A stretch of 64,000 bases of DNA from Onchocerca volvulus (taxonomy: Eukaryota; Nematoda; Chromadorea; Rhabditida; Onchocercidae), in assembly GCA_000499405.2 (NCBI GenBank), contig HG738137.1, positions 20,608,603 through 20,672,602 on the forward strand, written 5' to 3'. Shown in pieces: positions 13,416-24,200 of this stretch (the stretch's first letter is position 1; every line of letters starts with the position of its first letter). The translations under genes and the position numbers were made by a program. The notes under the pieces are model-generated. The model did not search any database. It was not told the origin of the DNA and worked only from the letters and a program-made list of their open reading frames with translations.

Positions 13416-15216
13416 TTACTGCTTGGATATTTCGCCACCAAGGATTTCAGTAAGCGCTTTGTCACAATCTTCATTTGTCAATGGATTTTCTAAAATTCAA
13501 GCACTTTTTGAACCTAAATTCTAATCATTTAGATCAATTATTTACAAAAACAAACATCATTTAAATAGTAAAAAATAGCAAATAATAATTTACTTTCATC
13601 TAACAATTTGAGACTGTCTTCATCCAATAGTTCGCTGAAAAGACTTCGCAGGAAGCGATTATCCGTTTGCACGTTATGCAATAAATCGGCTACATCAATT
13701 CTTTGTTCTGGTCTAGGAAATATCTCTTCGTAGGTCTCTAAAAAAGTAACAGTCACATTTTAATCAAAATATAAGATTTATAATCCACATAAAATAATTG
13801 GATAACAAGAAAACCAATTTTAAAAGGGAAAATTTTTCATTATTCCATTGAAATTGTGTCTCCATTTAACTTCATAATTTTTACTGGAAAAAATAAAATA
13901 CTTTTGCCCATCTTATATTAAATCACGTTAAGAGAAGAAACGCAATTTTCTGTCAGTTTTTACCTGCATGTTCTTCAAAATTGAACTTCTCGACAATATC
14001 GTCATTTTCTTGTATTGGTTCAAAATCTTCACCTCCCGGAGCAGAAACTATGTTCCTCTCCTTAAATTAATATGGATTTGGCAAGAATTTCAAAAAATCG
14101 CCGTCTTCGCGATAATATAGCAAATTGAAAAAACATCTTATATATTTTTGAGCGTTCAATGATCATTAAAAAATTGGAAAACTTCAAAGTTGTATTCTGC
14201 TGAATCAGTAAATGTGTTTTTTTCAAGGTCGCACTTTACTAAATGTAAATGTACTTTTGCTTTGCATTGGAATCGACAAATTATAAATATGCAATCAAAG
14301 CTTCAATCAGTGAGTGATGCTGAACCTATTTTCTACTGCATATTGAATTACCTTCAATTTTTTCTTCTAAGTAATTTCAATTTGAAGAATCTGAAGGACT
14401 ATGATAAAAATTTAAAAAACATGCAGTATATATCGAATTCCTCAACTAACATTTTTACTAGTTTCTTTCTCGTGATATACATCAAATAAAGATTGCGATT
14501 TTTCTGGAATTCTTCGCTTGATAGCACTGCTAACTGGTGTCGCGAATACGTTTTTCAAATCACCCAAAGCACGACGCGGTGTTTCATATCCCTTCGTACT
14601 TATTATTTTCCCTGCATATATGTTCTTGAAAAAGAATAGTGATCTTTCTAAATAATTAAGTCAAACAATAATGTTGGAATACTTCTACAGCGCCACATTA
14701 ATCAACTCCGATTTTAAACAAGACTTGTAGGAGAATAAATCGCCGATTTGACGATCAATTGTACTTGAACTAAGATAGTTCACTGTTGCACTGAAAAAAA
14801 CTCATAATGCTGATCATCTTTTGTCTAGTCCATTCACTAAGACTTTCAATGCTTATGATCATTCGGTTTCTAGCCAATTATAAACAGTGTTATTCGATTG
14901 CCTGACAAATCTTGCAATGTTCTAATTCTATTTAGCTGTTACTTTTCACATCACGATAAATGTATGTGAATAAGATTTACAAATCGATAATAATATCTTT
15001 GTTTCAAATACTGTAGTGGAACCCAAAATTTTCTAAAATCCAGAAAAGATTTCTGCACCAGTATCAAAATGAGACAGAAGTAAAACCTTCACCTAAGCTG
15101 CATCCATAACTATAAAAATCTTATCACTAATTGAAGAACTAAAATTAACCTTTGATAAGACTGACATCACTATTTGGCTTCTCATTATCATTTCCACGAG
15201 AAATTGTTTCTGGCAT
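13416..15216 (-). CDS. Securin-like protein (separase inhibitor candidate)
   Basis: Five minus-strand exons with matching phases: 15150-15216, 14481-14611, 13964-14060, 13594-13737 and 13416-13489, giving about 170 residues. Securins hold separase inactive until APC/C destroys them at anaphase. Two hallmarks are visible. RRALGDLKN (about residues 35-43) is an exact RxxLxxxxN destruction box and resembles the RKALG box of vertebrate securin. TYEEIFPRPE (about 100-109) sits in the acidic C-terminal half, like the DIExxFP-type separase pseudosubstrate segment. The order (basic N-terminal box, acidic C-terminus) also fits. No KEN box was seen. Securins diverge fast, so this rests on motifs, not on overall similarity; another APC/C substrate is the main alternative. 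The exon 2 donor (GAT|gtatat) was chosen because it alone keeps phase into exon 3. PREB lies upstream on the same strand. Confidence 0.65.
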
Positions 15217-15250
15217 ATTTGAACTTCTTTAATTGACTGAAACTAAATAC
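15217..15250 (-). promoter_or_regulatory. Probable trans-splice acceptor before securin-like gene
   Basis: Reading on the minus strand, TATTTAGTTTCAG ends at 15237, 21 bases before the start codon at 15216. A strong TTTCAG acceptor directly before an ATG, with no matching upstream exon seen, is typical of spliced-leader addition in nematodes. It could also close an intron in the 5' UTR. Confidence 0.4.
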
Positions 15251-16152
15251 AGAATCAGAGTAAAATATGTCGGGTAACAAGAAGCACAAAATGTTGTTGT
15301 ATAACGCTCTCTAAAATTTAAAGATTAAAAAAATTTGTCAAGAAAATTTCGTCAGAAAAATGAATAATATTGGATCAATCTAACAAGCCGCATAGAACTC
15401 CGCAAAAATCAAGTACAAAATAATGTCTACAGATTTATTAGCATGATTTGCCAAATGAGCAAAGTGCAGAATTTTAATGGCATCATGTAATGCACCGATG
15501 ATCTCACTACTGCAAATATTGAACTTTTTTTTTCAAGACTCGCCCTTGCAAATGTTCCACTCCGGTGATTTCTGATTTTGAAATCCAAACTTAAACGATC
15601 ATTTTAGATACAATTATTTGCAACTATTTAACCTGAGTTCATAACCATTCACAACAAATCAAACTATAAACTGAATGATATGGAAAATAAAGTGGATTAA
15701 ATAAAAAACTCAGACTAGCCTAGCCAAAAAATATTTGAACTCTTCGAATGAAAATGACATTTAGAAATAATACAAAAAAGTTTGTGCAACCCTTCATTTA
15801 TAATATTAAGACAACCAAAGAAAAACAAAAAGTTGATATTGAAAAAATATAGCTTTTAGAACAGAAAAATAGAAAAATGAAAGAAAATAATAATTATCGC
15901 CAAATGAAATTGAGATGCAAACATACATCACTTTTAATAATACATTTATGATAATTTCAAATACTAAATTATTTATGCAAATCTCAATCTCATACAATAT
16001 AGTATAGTACCCCGCAGTGAAATAAGTTAATCAAAATTATTCAATTCTTTTTTTCTGCTTTACCTCAACAAATTTCATTTCTATTTTTCGAGTCCAGCTT
16101 TATATCTGGTAAAATTTATATGACTACTTCCTTTCAAATGAATCTTTATTGC

Positions 16153-19100
16153 TTAGGTTAAAAAATTTATCTTCTTCGGTCGATCACATAAATACCAAAC
16201 AATGTAATATAAGAAGAAGGCCAAAAGTGATAGTTTACACAAGAAATAAGTAAAAGAAGCTGGCTTAGAGAAAGGAACAGCATGAAATTGAACTGTTTGG
16301 TCCGCACTTAACGAAATTACAGCTGCTCGATATTCGGATGCCACTCCTGGATAAAAAGAATGCTGCCGTTCATTTCCACCATTAAGTGGACCAAAATCGT
16401 ATGTCCTTTGAGAAAGAAACTGGACAGCTAAACAGAAATTATCGAATATTCAGAATAGAAAAAAAGGAACCTGATTAATGTAGAATAGTGCTTCTGTTTA
16501 TAAAAAAGTTTTGCTGCAAAATAATTCAAACTTTTATGATGCCTTATAAGAACGAGAATGGAATACGATCAATGGTTTCTATGAACCTCTCATTGTTGTG
16601 AAAAGAATCAGCATACTGTCCAGTAAGAATTTTCAAAAATTTGTTTCATAAAATTGAACGAGATGACTAAAGCTAACTTAACCATGCATAACAACTCCTC
16701 AAAATAAAACAAGCGACTACCTGTAACAAAGATACCATGTGTTTTCTGAACAAAATATAGTGGTTTCAATTCATGTGTATCATATATGCCTACACCTCCA
16801 TCCATCGTGCCAAGAGCAAAAAAATTACCACAATCGCTAACAGCTAAAGCTGATATAGTCTGTAACAATTTCAATGCAACTAGTATACACCAATCTCTTC
16901 ATATAACCATTAACCATCCAAATCTACTATAATTTAGTTTAAAAATTTTCATTTTTATGATGTTCGAAAATTGGCAGCAGTAAGAGAATGATTAAAATTT
17001 TAACTATTTTAACTTTGCTGATTATTTCTACAAAGAAATGCAAAAACAAATCTGCCAAAATGAGAATCAAATTTTTTGAAGAACTGATAACAAGATAAGA
17101 ATTAGATAATAGCCAAATAAAAGATTAAATAACCTCTTTACATGCTTCTCGAACAAGTATTGGTCGACAGACATTTCGCTCATGATTGAATGCCCATAAT
17201 GCAACATATGATACAGCTTTTTTTGTAAGTCGAATCTGATTGTAAGCTGCCAAAAATATTGCGTTCTTAGAACCAAGAACCGTAAAACGCACTGACCGGA
17301 CCTGTAAAATTAAGCGAACCAATTTTCAAAAATTCGATTTAACAATTCAAATTCAAGTATTTAAAGTGGACAATTCGCTCAGCTGCACATATCTCAATAT
17401 AGGTTTTAAATATATATTCCTACTATTGCTAATTTAATTTGTCATTCAAGATTTTAGAAGTGTCCACTATTCTAAATTTTTTGTGGAAATATCGAGGCTC
17501 TTCAAATTTTCTGCATTTTCGAGGTATGTGGAAATTAGGTCATATTTGTTTTGTTTTTTTTCAAATCTGTATTAAATTTTCAATAAAATTTTACAATCCA
17601 CTTACCCTAAACCCGTCACCAACTTCTTTCGGCACAGGTAAGCTGCAAATTTTTTTGCCATTTTCTGTATTCCAAATATATACAGTAGCATCGTGTCCAA
17701 CACTGACACACAACTTTCCATTCGGCGAAATATCCAAATCATCTACATCGTCTTGATGAGCTTTAATTTTTATCAACGGAGTATGTTTCGATGTAGAACT
17801 CTATAACACAAGAAATTGTCTTATATAATGTGTAATTTAGACAATTAACTAAATGTCCATAGTTTTCATAGATGTGAATTAAAAACTATAAATATTAAGA
17901 AAAAATTTAGATGGAAAAATCACCAGAACACTTACTTGCCTTATCGTTTCTACATCCCAGATACGTATACACCCATCTGCACCACCTGTATATAGCCTCT
18001 GAGATTGTCCTTCAACATTCCGATCGAATCGAACAGTCTTCTGCAAAAAAAAGAAAAAAAAAATCCATTTCATTTATCAAAAATCTAACTTTAATTTGCC
18101 ATACTAGTTTGTTTCACAATGTACTTGCTAATTTTGCTATGAAATTTTCTATGAAACGAGAAGTTGTTTTATGGTTGCTTTGTTTTTATTGAAAAATTTT
18201 CACCTGATAAGCGTTATTCGGTTTTTCATCTGAAGTTATCCGAGATAGTTTCTCAAAACTTAACGCCAATCGCGGTTCCTCATTCTCCTTTAATTTTGAT
18301 AGTGAAAACCCTTTAGATTCGTACAAATCGCAATACTGAAGTCAGAAAAAAATTTTTAGGAGCACTCATTCAAATACATTCAATTTGATGTATTTTTCAA
18401 GAAAGAGAAAAAAGATTGTATTTCTTCAAATTATTAATAGGTATACCGCTAAGAGAATTAGTAGTAATGCTGATATAAAAGAAAAAACACAATGACTTAG
18501 AACGAATAATAAATCACTGATAACATGCAAACAACAAAAAAGAACTGTATCCATGCTAAAAACTGTAGAAAGGCATTGTTGCTATCGCATGTTAATAAGC
18601 TTCTATTACTGTTCTTCCCAAAAACAATGCATTATTCTGCAGCTCCTTTATAAATATTTTACTTCCGATTCATACATTCATAAACAAATTTAGTGAAATA
18701 AAAAAGCAGAAATGGGTGGAAAAAGTATTCGAATTTCATTATTTCCATCAAAATCTTCGAAATTATAATTAGCTACTGACCTCATCATGCCCAGCAGCCA
18801 GAAGATATTTACCCTGTTCTGAAGCTCCCACTAATACACAATCCATATTCATTGTTGCATAAGGATCAGTTCCCAATGAATTAGTAATTTCCGTTATTAA
18901 CGGTAACTGTTCATTCGCCGTCGGCAAACTCTCCGTTGCAATCCCCAATGACTTTAAGTCGAATGAAAGCAGCAAAGTCTGAAGAAGCACTACTCTCATA
19001 CATCGTTTTTATAATTTTTTCACCATTATTTATTCACTCCACAAACAATTAGATTTTGATCTTAAGACGAAATTTCACTCCAAAGATGAGAAAACTAAGA

Positions 19101-19817
19101 TTCACTACTGAATATAACTCCTTCCACAAAATACTTAATTTAAGTATTAATTTGTATATGCCCAATAAATTTGATTTTAAGTAAATCCATTTTCAGCACA
19201 TAACCCTAGTAAAATAAAAAAAAAATAAAAATAAAAAACTTGATAAAAAACATTGTAAGAAATAAATTAATTTGAAACAATGTTTTTGGCAACCTTAACT
19301 CTCCATTTTTCCGATGATTACGCGATATGAATTTTGGTTCTGTTCGAAGATTTCTCTGTCTCCTTCATTACACAGCCATTTGTTTTGTCAAATACAAAGG
19401 AAAAGGGGATAAAAGAAATGAGAGGAAGGGCTTCAACGTTAATAGCTAATTTAAAAAGCAGCAATGATAACATCACTAATGAAGATAATATGACAATTGA
19501 CAAAGATAATGGAGAAAAATGGTGTTACTGTCGACATTAGTTCTTTTTCGTTTCATTATATCATCAAGTGGTATGTTATGAAGGAGCCTTATATACTACA
19601 GATACTATGGAGATACTTAACTTAGGCTATGGGGAAGGGAAAATGAATAATGGAGGGGAAATAAACGAACCTGGATATTGTTTGGTACTCCAGTTTTCGA
19701 CGCTCCTCCACCGCCACCAAGGAGAATATGCCTGCTACCGACAACCTGCACACAATATGCCGGTGAGGAGCAGCGGACGATGACACGAGGGCTATCCCGC
19801 GATGACGAATTACCCAT
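16153..19817 (-). CDS. PREB: PREB/SEC12, Sar1 guanine nucleotide exchange factor
   Basis: Eight minus-strand exons: 19671-19817, 18781-18978, 18204-18335, 17936-18040, 17606-17800, 17134-17301, 16721-16859 and 16153-16427; about 452 residues (vertebrate PREB about 417). SEC12/PREB is an ER membrane protein that loads GTP on Sar1 to start COPII vesicle budding. Visible features are the family's N-terminal loop GGGGGASKTGVPN (about residues 34-46); DPYATMNM and LLAAGHDE; WD-type blades with TGGADGCIRIWDVE, KAHQDDVDDLDISPNGKL and HDATVYIWN; the late signature FVQKTHGIFVT, which matches the EAHGIVVT of vertebrates; and a single C-terminal membrane helix (about 420-440) with a short basic luminal tail. 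Gene order and every exon boundary fit the family alignment. The start MGNSSSRDSP is the first ATG in frame near the conserved blade. A minisatellite lies just upstream. Confidence 0.93.
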
Positions 19818-21180
19818 CCAATCAACGCACTTTAAGCAGTTTAATTAAAAGTGAACTCATAATCTATCTTCGAACAAAATATGCATACAGTAATCATGCT
19901 CTCGTCTCAAAACCCTAAAAGATGTTTTCATTTCGAAATTGTTGTGGTAATGGTATTCTGTATTGTCATATGTATGGGAAATCATGTCTCTCATTTCAGA
20001 TCATGCCTATGGAATCTCTGTACTCATTTCAGGTCACACCTGTGAATTTCATGTCCTCACTTCAGGTTATACCTATGGAATGTTATATTCTGATTTCAGG
20101 TTATGCCTGTGGAATGTCATGTTTTCATTTCCGGCTATACCTGTAGAATATCATGTTCCCAATTCAGATTCTCCCTATATCAAATTATTTCAATGAAATG
20201 CTAATATTGTAATATTGTATTACTAAATTTTGATACATTATGATAAAACAGGATATTTGGAAATTCAGTTATTATATTATAGTTAGTAGTGTGTTTAATA
20301 AAAGATCTGAATAAAAAAATTATTCAGATTAGTTGAAGTCCACTTTTAAATCAGCATGATCATTCTTGACTTAAATCCAATTTCCAACTTGTTGTCTTCT
20401 CTTTAAAAATTTCAATCTCCTCCCTTTCCGGTTCTTTTTTTTTCTTTAGTTAGTAGTGGGATGTAATATGGATGTTTTCGTCTATTGAAGAAATTAGAGC
20501 AGCCGACAAACGGACTATTTTGTGGGTTTTCGCATCAATCATTAATAAGGATAAAGTCTAAAGTCCACAGTTTATCACCATTCTCTTTGATAACTGTATT
20601 CGCATATTATAAATGTAATATTGTATGAAGGATTGCGAGATCGTTTTGAAATTCATTTCCTTTACTCTTTATTCCTTCCTTTTCTAATTTTTCGACTAAA
20701 ATTCACCAAATTTTGTTGTCAGTGATAGTTAAATAACTAATTATTTCAATAGAATTCATAGATTTTTTTGACTGAAATATTTAAATTATTTCGTCGATTA
20801 CTATATATTCATGACACAATGCAAGGTTTTACTAGAATAGATGGCTATACATTTTTCTTCTTTCAATACATCTAAATGTCTAAATAATTAATTATTTCTA
20901 CATAGAAGATATAAATTATTGCCTGCAACTTTGTGTGGAAAAATTTTATACTTCAATAAGATAGTATTTGCTTTGTAATGATGTATAAACAAACATTTCT
21001 TTTTTCTTTTGTTCCTTTTGAGTACAAAGATTATTTGCCAATCAATAACATCGAGCACTTGAGTTTTGATAGCCTTCATACTGCAAAAGCTAACCGTATA
21101 TCAATATTAAAATTTGAAGAAAACGAAAATTGAAGAACTATATCTTGAATGTTATAAAGATGCACACTGATTTAAAATTA
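19818..21180. other. Divergent intergenic region between PREB and MCAD
   Basis: PREB reads left and the acyl-CoA dehydrogenase gene reads right from this 1.4-kb interval, so it should hold both promoters. Apart from the minisatellite at 19963-20180 no coding or RNA feature was recognised. Confidence 0.5.
19963..20180 (+). repeat. 33-34 bp minisatellite, about six units
   Basis: TTTCAGGTTATGCCTGTGGA-like starts recur at 19996, 20029, 20062, 20096, 20130 and 20164, that is at spacings of 33, 33, 34, 34 and 34 bases. Each unit continues with ATGTCATGTTCTCA-like sequence. Units are diverged, so the array is not recent. It stays open in two plus-strand frames, but the shift from 33 to 34 bases argues against a coding repeat. 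Confidence 0.8.
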
Positions 21181-21200
21181 TTTCGTTTCAGATTTAAAAA
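21181..21200 (+). promoter_or_regulatory. Probable trans-splice acceptor before MCAD copy A
   Basis: TTTCGTTTCAG ends at 21191, nine bases before the ATG at 21201. This is the usual spacing for spliced-leader addition in nematodes. A 5' UTR intron is the alternative. Confidence 0.4.
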
Positions 21201-24200
21201 ATGGTTGCACGAAATACTTCTACCTGTAGTTTGCTATTGAATTTATTCCGTCTCCATCGTTCCAGTTCTGTAAATTTCAGTTTTGGTTGGTTGTAATTTG
21301 AAGAAAGATTAATTTTTTGGAAATATTGATCAATAATGGTCGTATGATTTGAAAAATTTTTATACTTTACCCAACAAGTTTCAATTTTCTAGATTTTACG
21401 GATGGCCAGCAGCAATTGCAGGAAGCTGCACGTAAATTTGTAGCTGAGGAAGTGATTCCAGTAGAAGCTAAATATGACAAAAACAATCAATTTCCGTGGG
21501 ATGTGCTTAAAAAAGCTCATGCTAATGGGTTCATGAATGTAACGATTCCTAGCAATTATGGTAGTTTCTTCAGTTTTTATTTGTTTTATTAAATTAAGCA
21601 AATAATTCCATCTATAATTATGTTACTTATTCATTAATTATCTTAGTTATGCATTTGTCTAAATTATTCAGCCGATTTGGAAATTGCCTAAGAAACTGTA
21701 TTTGGGTATTTTAGTTAATCGAACTTATCTAGGATAATCTGTTATCTTTAGCAGTCATGACATGGTTGGAATTTAAAATCTGGAATCATTTTCAAAAATA
21801 ATTCCAGGTGGCCTGGAATTAGATATGGTTTCAAGTGCTCTAATTTACGAAAGATTTGGATATGGCTGCACAGGAATATGCACTGCGATGTTGGCTAATC
21901 TCCTTGCTGAAACACCGCTAATTTTAGCAGCTAACGATGAAATTAAAAAAAAATATCTAGGACGAATGATCGAAGAGCCTTTGATGGCTGTAAGCCTTAT
22001 TATTATTTTTCAATTCACTTGCTCAAATTTCATTATAACTTATGTTACATTAAATCGATGCAACATCTGTGGTTTCTATTTGCATGCATTTTTGGTTTGT
22101 TTATTCCCCATACTAATCCTAGCGGTTTTATCAAAAGATCTCCTTTTGATTCTCATGTTGAATTTTGTTCTTTTGAATTGTAGCCATCGCTTTTGTGCCA
22201 GCATTGTATATTTCCTGTCATAGTAACGACTAAGTTTATTTCCACTTCATCGAGTATTTGTTTTTTTTTTTTTTAATTTGAAACTTTTGATTATGTGATA
22301 TTGCAGTCGTATGCAGTCACAGAATCATGCGCCGGTTCAGATGTTGCGGCTACACGGACTTATTCTGAAAAGAAAGGTGATGAATACATCATTAACGGAT
22401 CAAAGATGTGGATTACCAATGGTGGAGTTGCGAATTGGTTTTTCGTACTTACACGAAATAATAACGATCCAAAAACACCTGTTAGCAAAGCCTTTACGGC
22501 ATTTGTAGTTGATGCTGATGCACTGGGCATTAGTATAGGAAAAAAAGTCCGTTTCGACAAGTTTTTTGTGATATAACAGCTTTAATTTAATTAATTGATT
22601 TTGCTCACAAATTTTGATCAGTGAGAAGTCGAAAATTTTGATTAGTTCATAATAATCTGTATTATAGTGTTATATTCTAGATAACGCAGCAGATGCAGCC
22701 TCGAGATTTGTCTGTATTATGCAGCATTTTTGTGTGCAACATTTTTTTTCACGGTATATTAATAGAATAAAAACCATTTATTCGATGGCAAGTACAGTAG
22801 GAATAGTAATAAAATGTAAAAATTTAGCGTAATTCCAGGAAATTAACATGGGACAGCGTGCATCAGATACACGTACAATAACATTTGAAAATGTTCAAGT
22901 ACCAAAATCACATATAATTGGCAATCCTGGCGATGGCTTTAAGATTGCTATGAAAACTTTTGATACAACTAGGTAGGCAGCTATTGATAATCAAAAGTTG
23001 AGAATTATCAAACTCTTGATAACTTGATTTCGAAAATTTTCTTCAAAAATTTATTAATTCGCTTTAAAAATATATTTCTCATCCCAAATCCACGAAATTG
23101 AAATGATGCAATAAAAGAACAAAGAACAATTCATAGAAAAATAATTTAGACCACTGGTGGCAGCGATGGCAACCGGATTAGCGGCTCGTTGTTTGGATGA
23201 AGCTAGCAAATATGCATTGGAAAGAAAAGCATTTGGTACTCAAATCGCTAACAACCAGGTACAATTACTGATACGAGAACAATGAATCAGAAACTATTTC
23301 TAATATTTTCGCAGATTGCTTTACAGAAAATTATAAATTAACTAACTGGACCCGGCCGATCCAGCTAGTCTATAGGGGCCGGCCACGCTTCGCATATCCG
23401 GCTTCAGCTAATCTATAAAAATAGAAATGTCAATGTTCGTTTGTTCAAAGTCGTAAACCCTCAAAAATTCTTAAACGCGCGTCTTATCTATATTAATTCA
23501 ATATCTTAGATATCGAAAGTCCTTCTTGATTTGAAAATTCGACACAACGTTGCATGTTTTTTTTGTACACACTTTGTTGTAGCTCAATAAGAAGCAAAGT
23601 GATTGCTTAAGCGACAAGCACCATTTTAAAGAGAAGCCTGGTTAAGTGAAAAAAAAAGAAAAGAGAAAGCGCATGTTTCTAATGTTGGGAAAAAAATACT
23701 TTGTAATCTGATTTGTAATTTGGTTAGATTGGAGACTGATTCTTGCTATTGTGATTAGCAATAAGTGTGAAAAGATTTTTTGTGTCTTGTGTGACAGAGA
23801 TGAATGCTGTTAAGAAATGTTTTATTGATTGATGAAGATTGTGCTTCTTCGATCTTAAGTATTTCTTGGTTACAATTATTGTCATAGCGTTATTTGACAT
23901 CTTTCAGTTTTCGCCCCATCTAATGTGTTTAATTCCACAACTAATTTTTTGTGTTCCATTGTCTGTGTAGATATAGAGATTGTCTGGTTTGTCAACTCTA
24001 GAACATGCACACATAATTGTTCATGTGAGAAGCAATCCATCTCTAGATATAAATTTGTAAAGATTGACCCTAAGCTTTATTGATGGGAATGCAAACGCCA
24101 ATCGAATTGCGAATTGCAATCTCTTAAACTGAAATGACATATCCGTTGGAATCATAGGAATGCGAGGAATAATGACATCTCATCTTTGAAAGGTCCTGTC

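Noticed and set aside
17439..17756. 105-codon plus-strand frame
   Set aside because: Antisense shadow of a PREB WD-repeat exon (17606-17800).
21990..22223. Reading frame continuing beyond MCAD copy A exon 3
   Set aside because: The family alignment stops at a good donor (21990) and resumes at 22307; the extension is hydrophobic intron sequence.
23341..23420. Exact Helitron 3' terminus with CTRR
   Set aside because: A CTAG and GC-rich hairpin-like sequence are present, but homology between copies 1 and 2 continues past the CTAG, so the true end could not be fixed.
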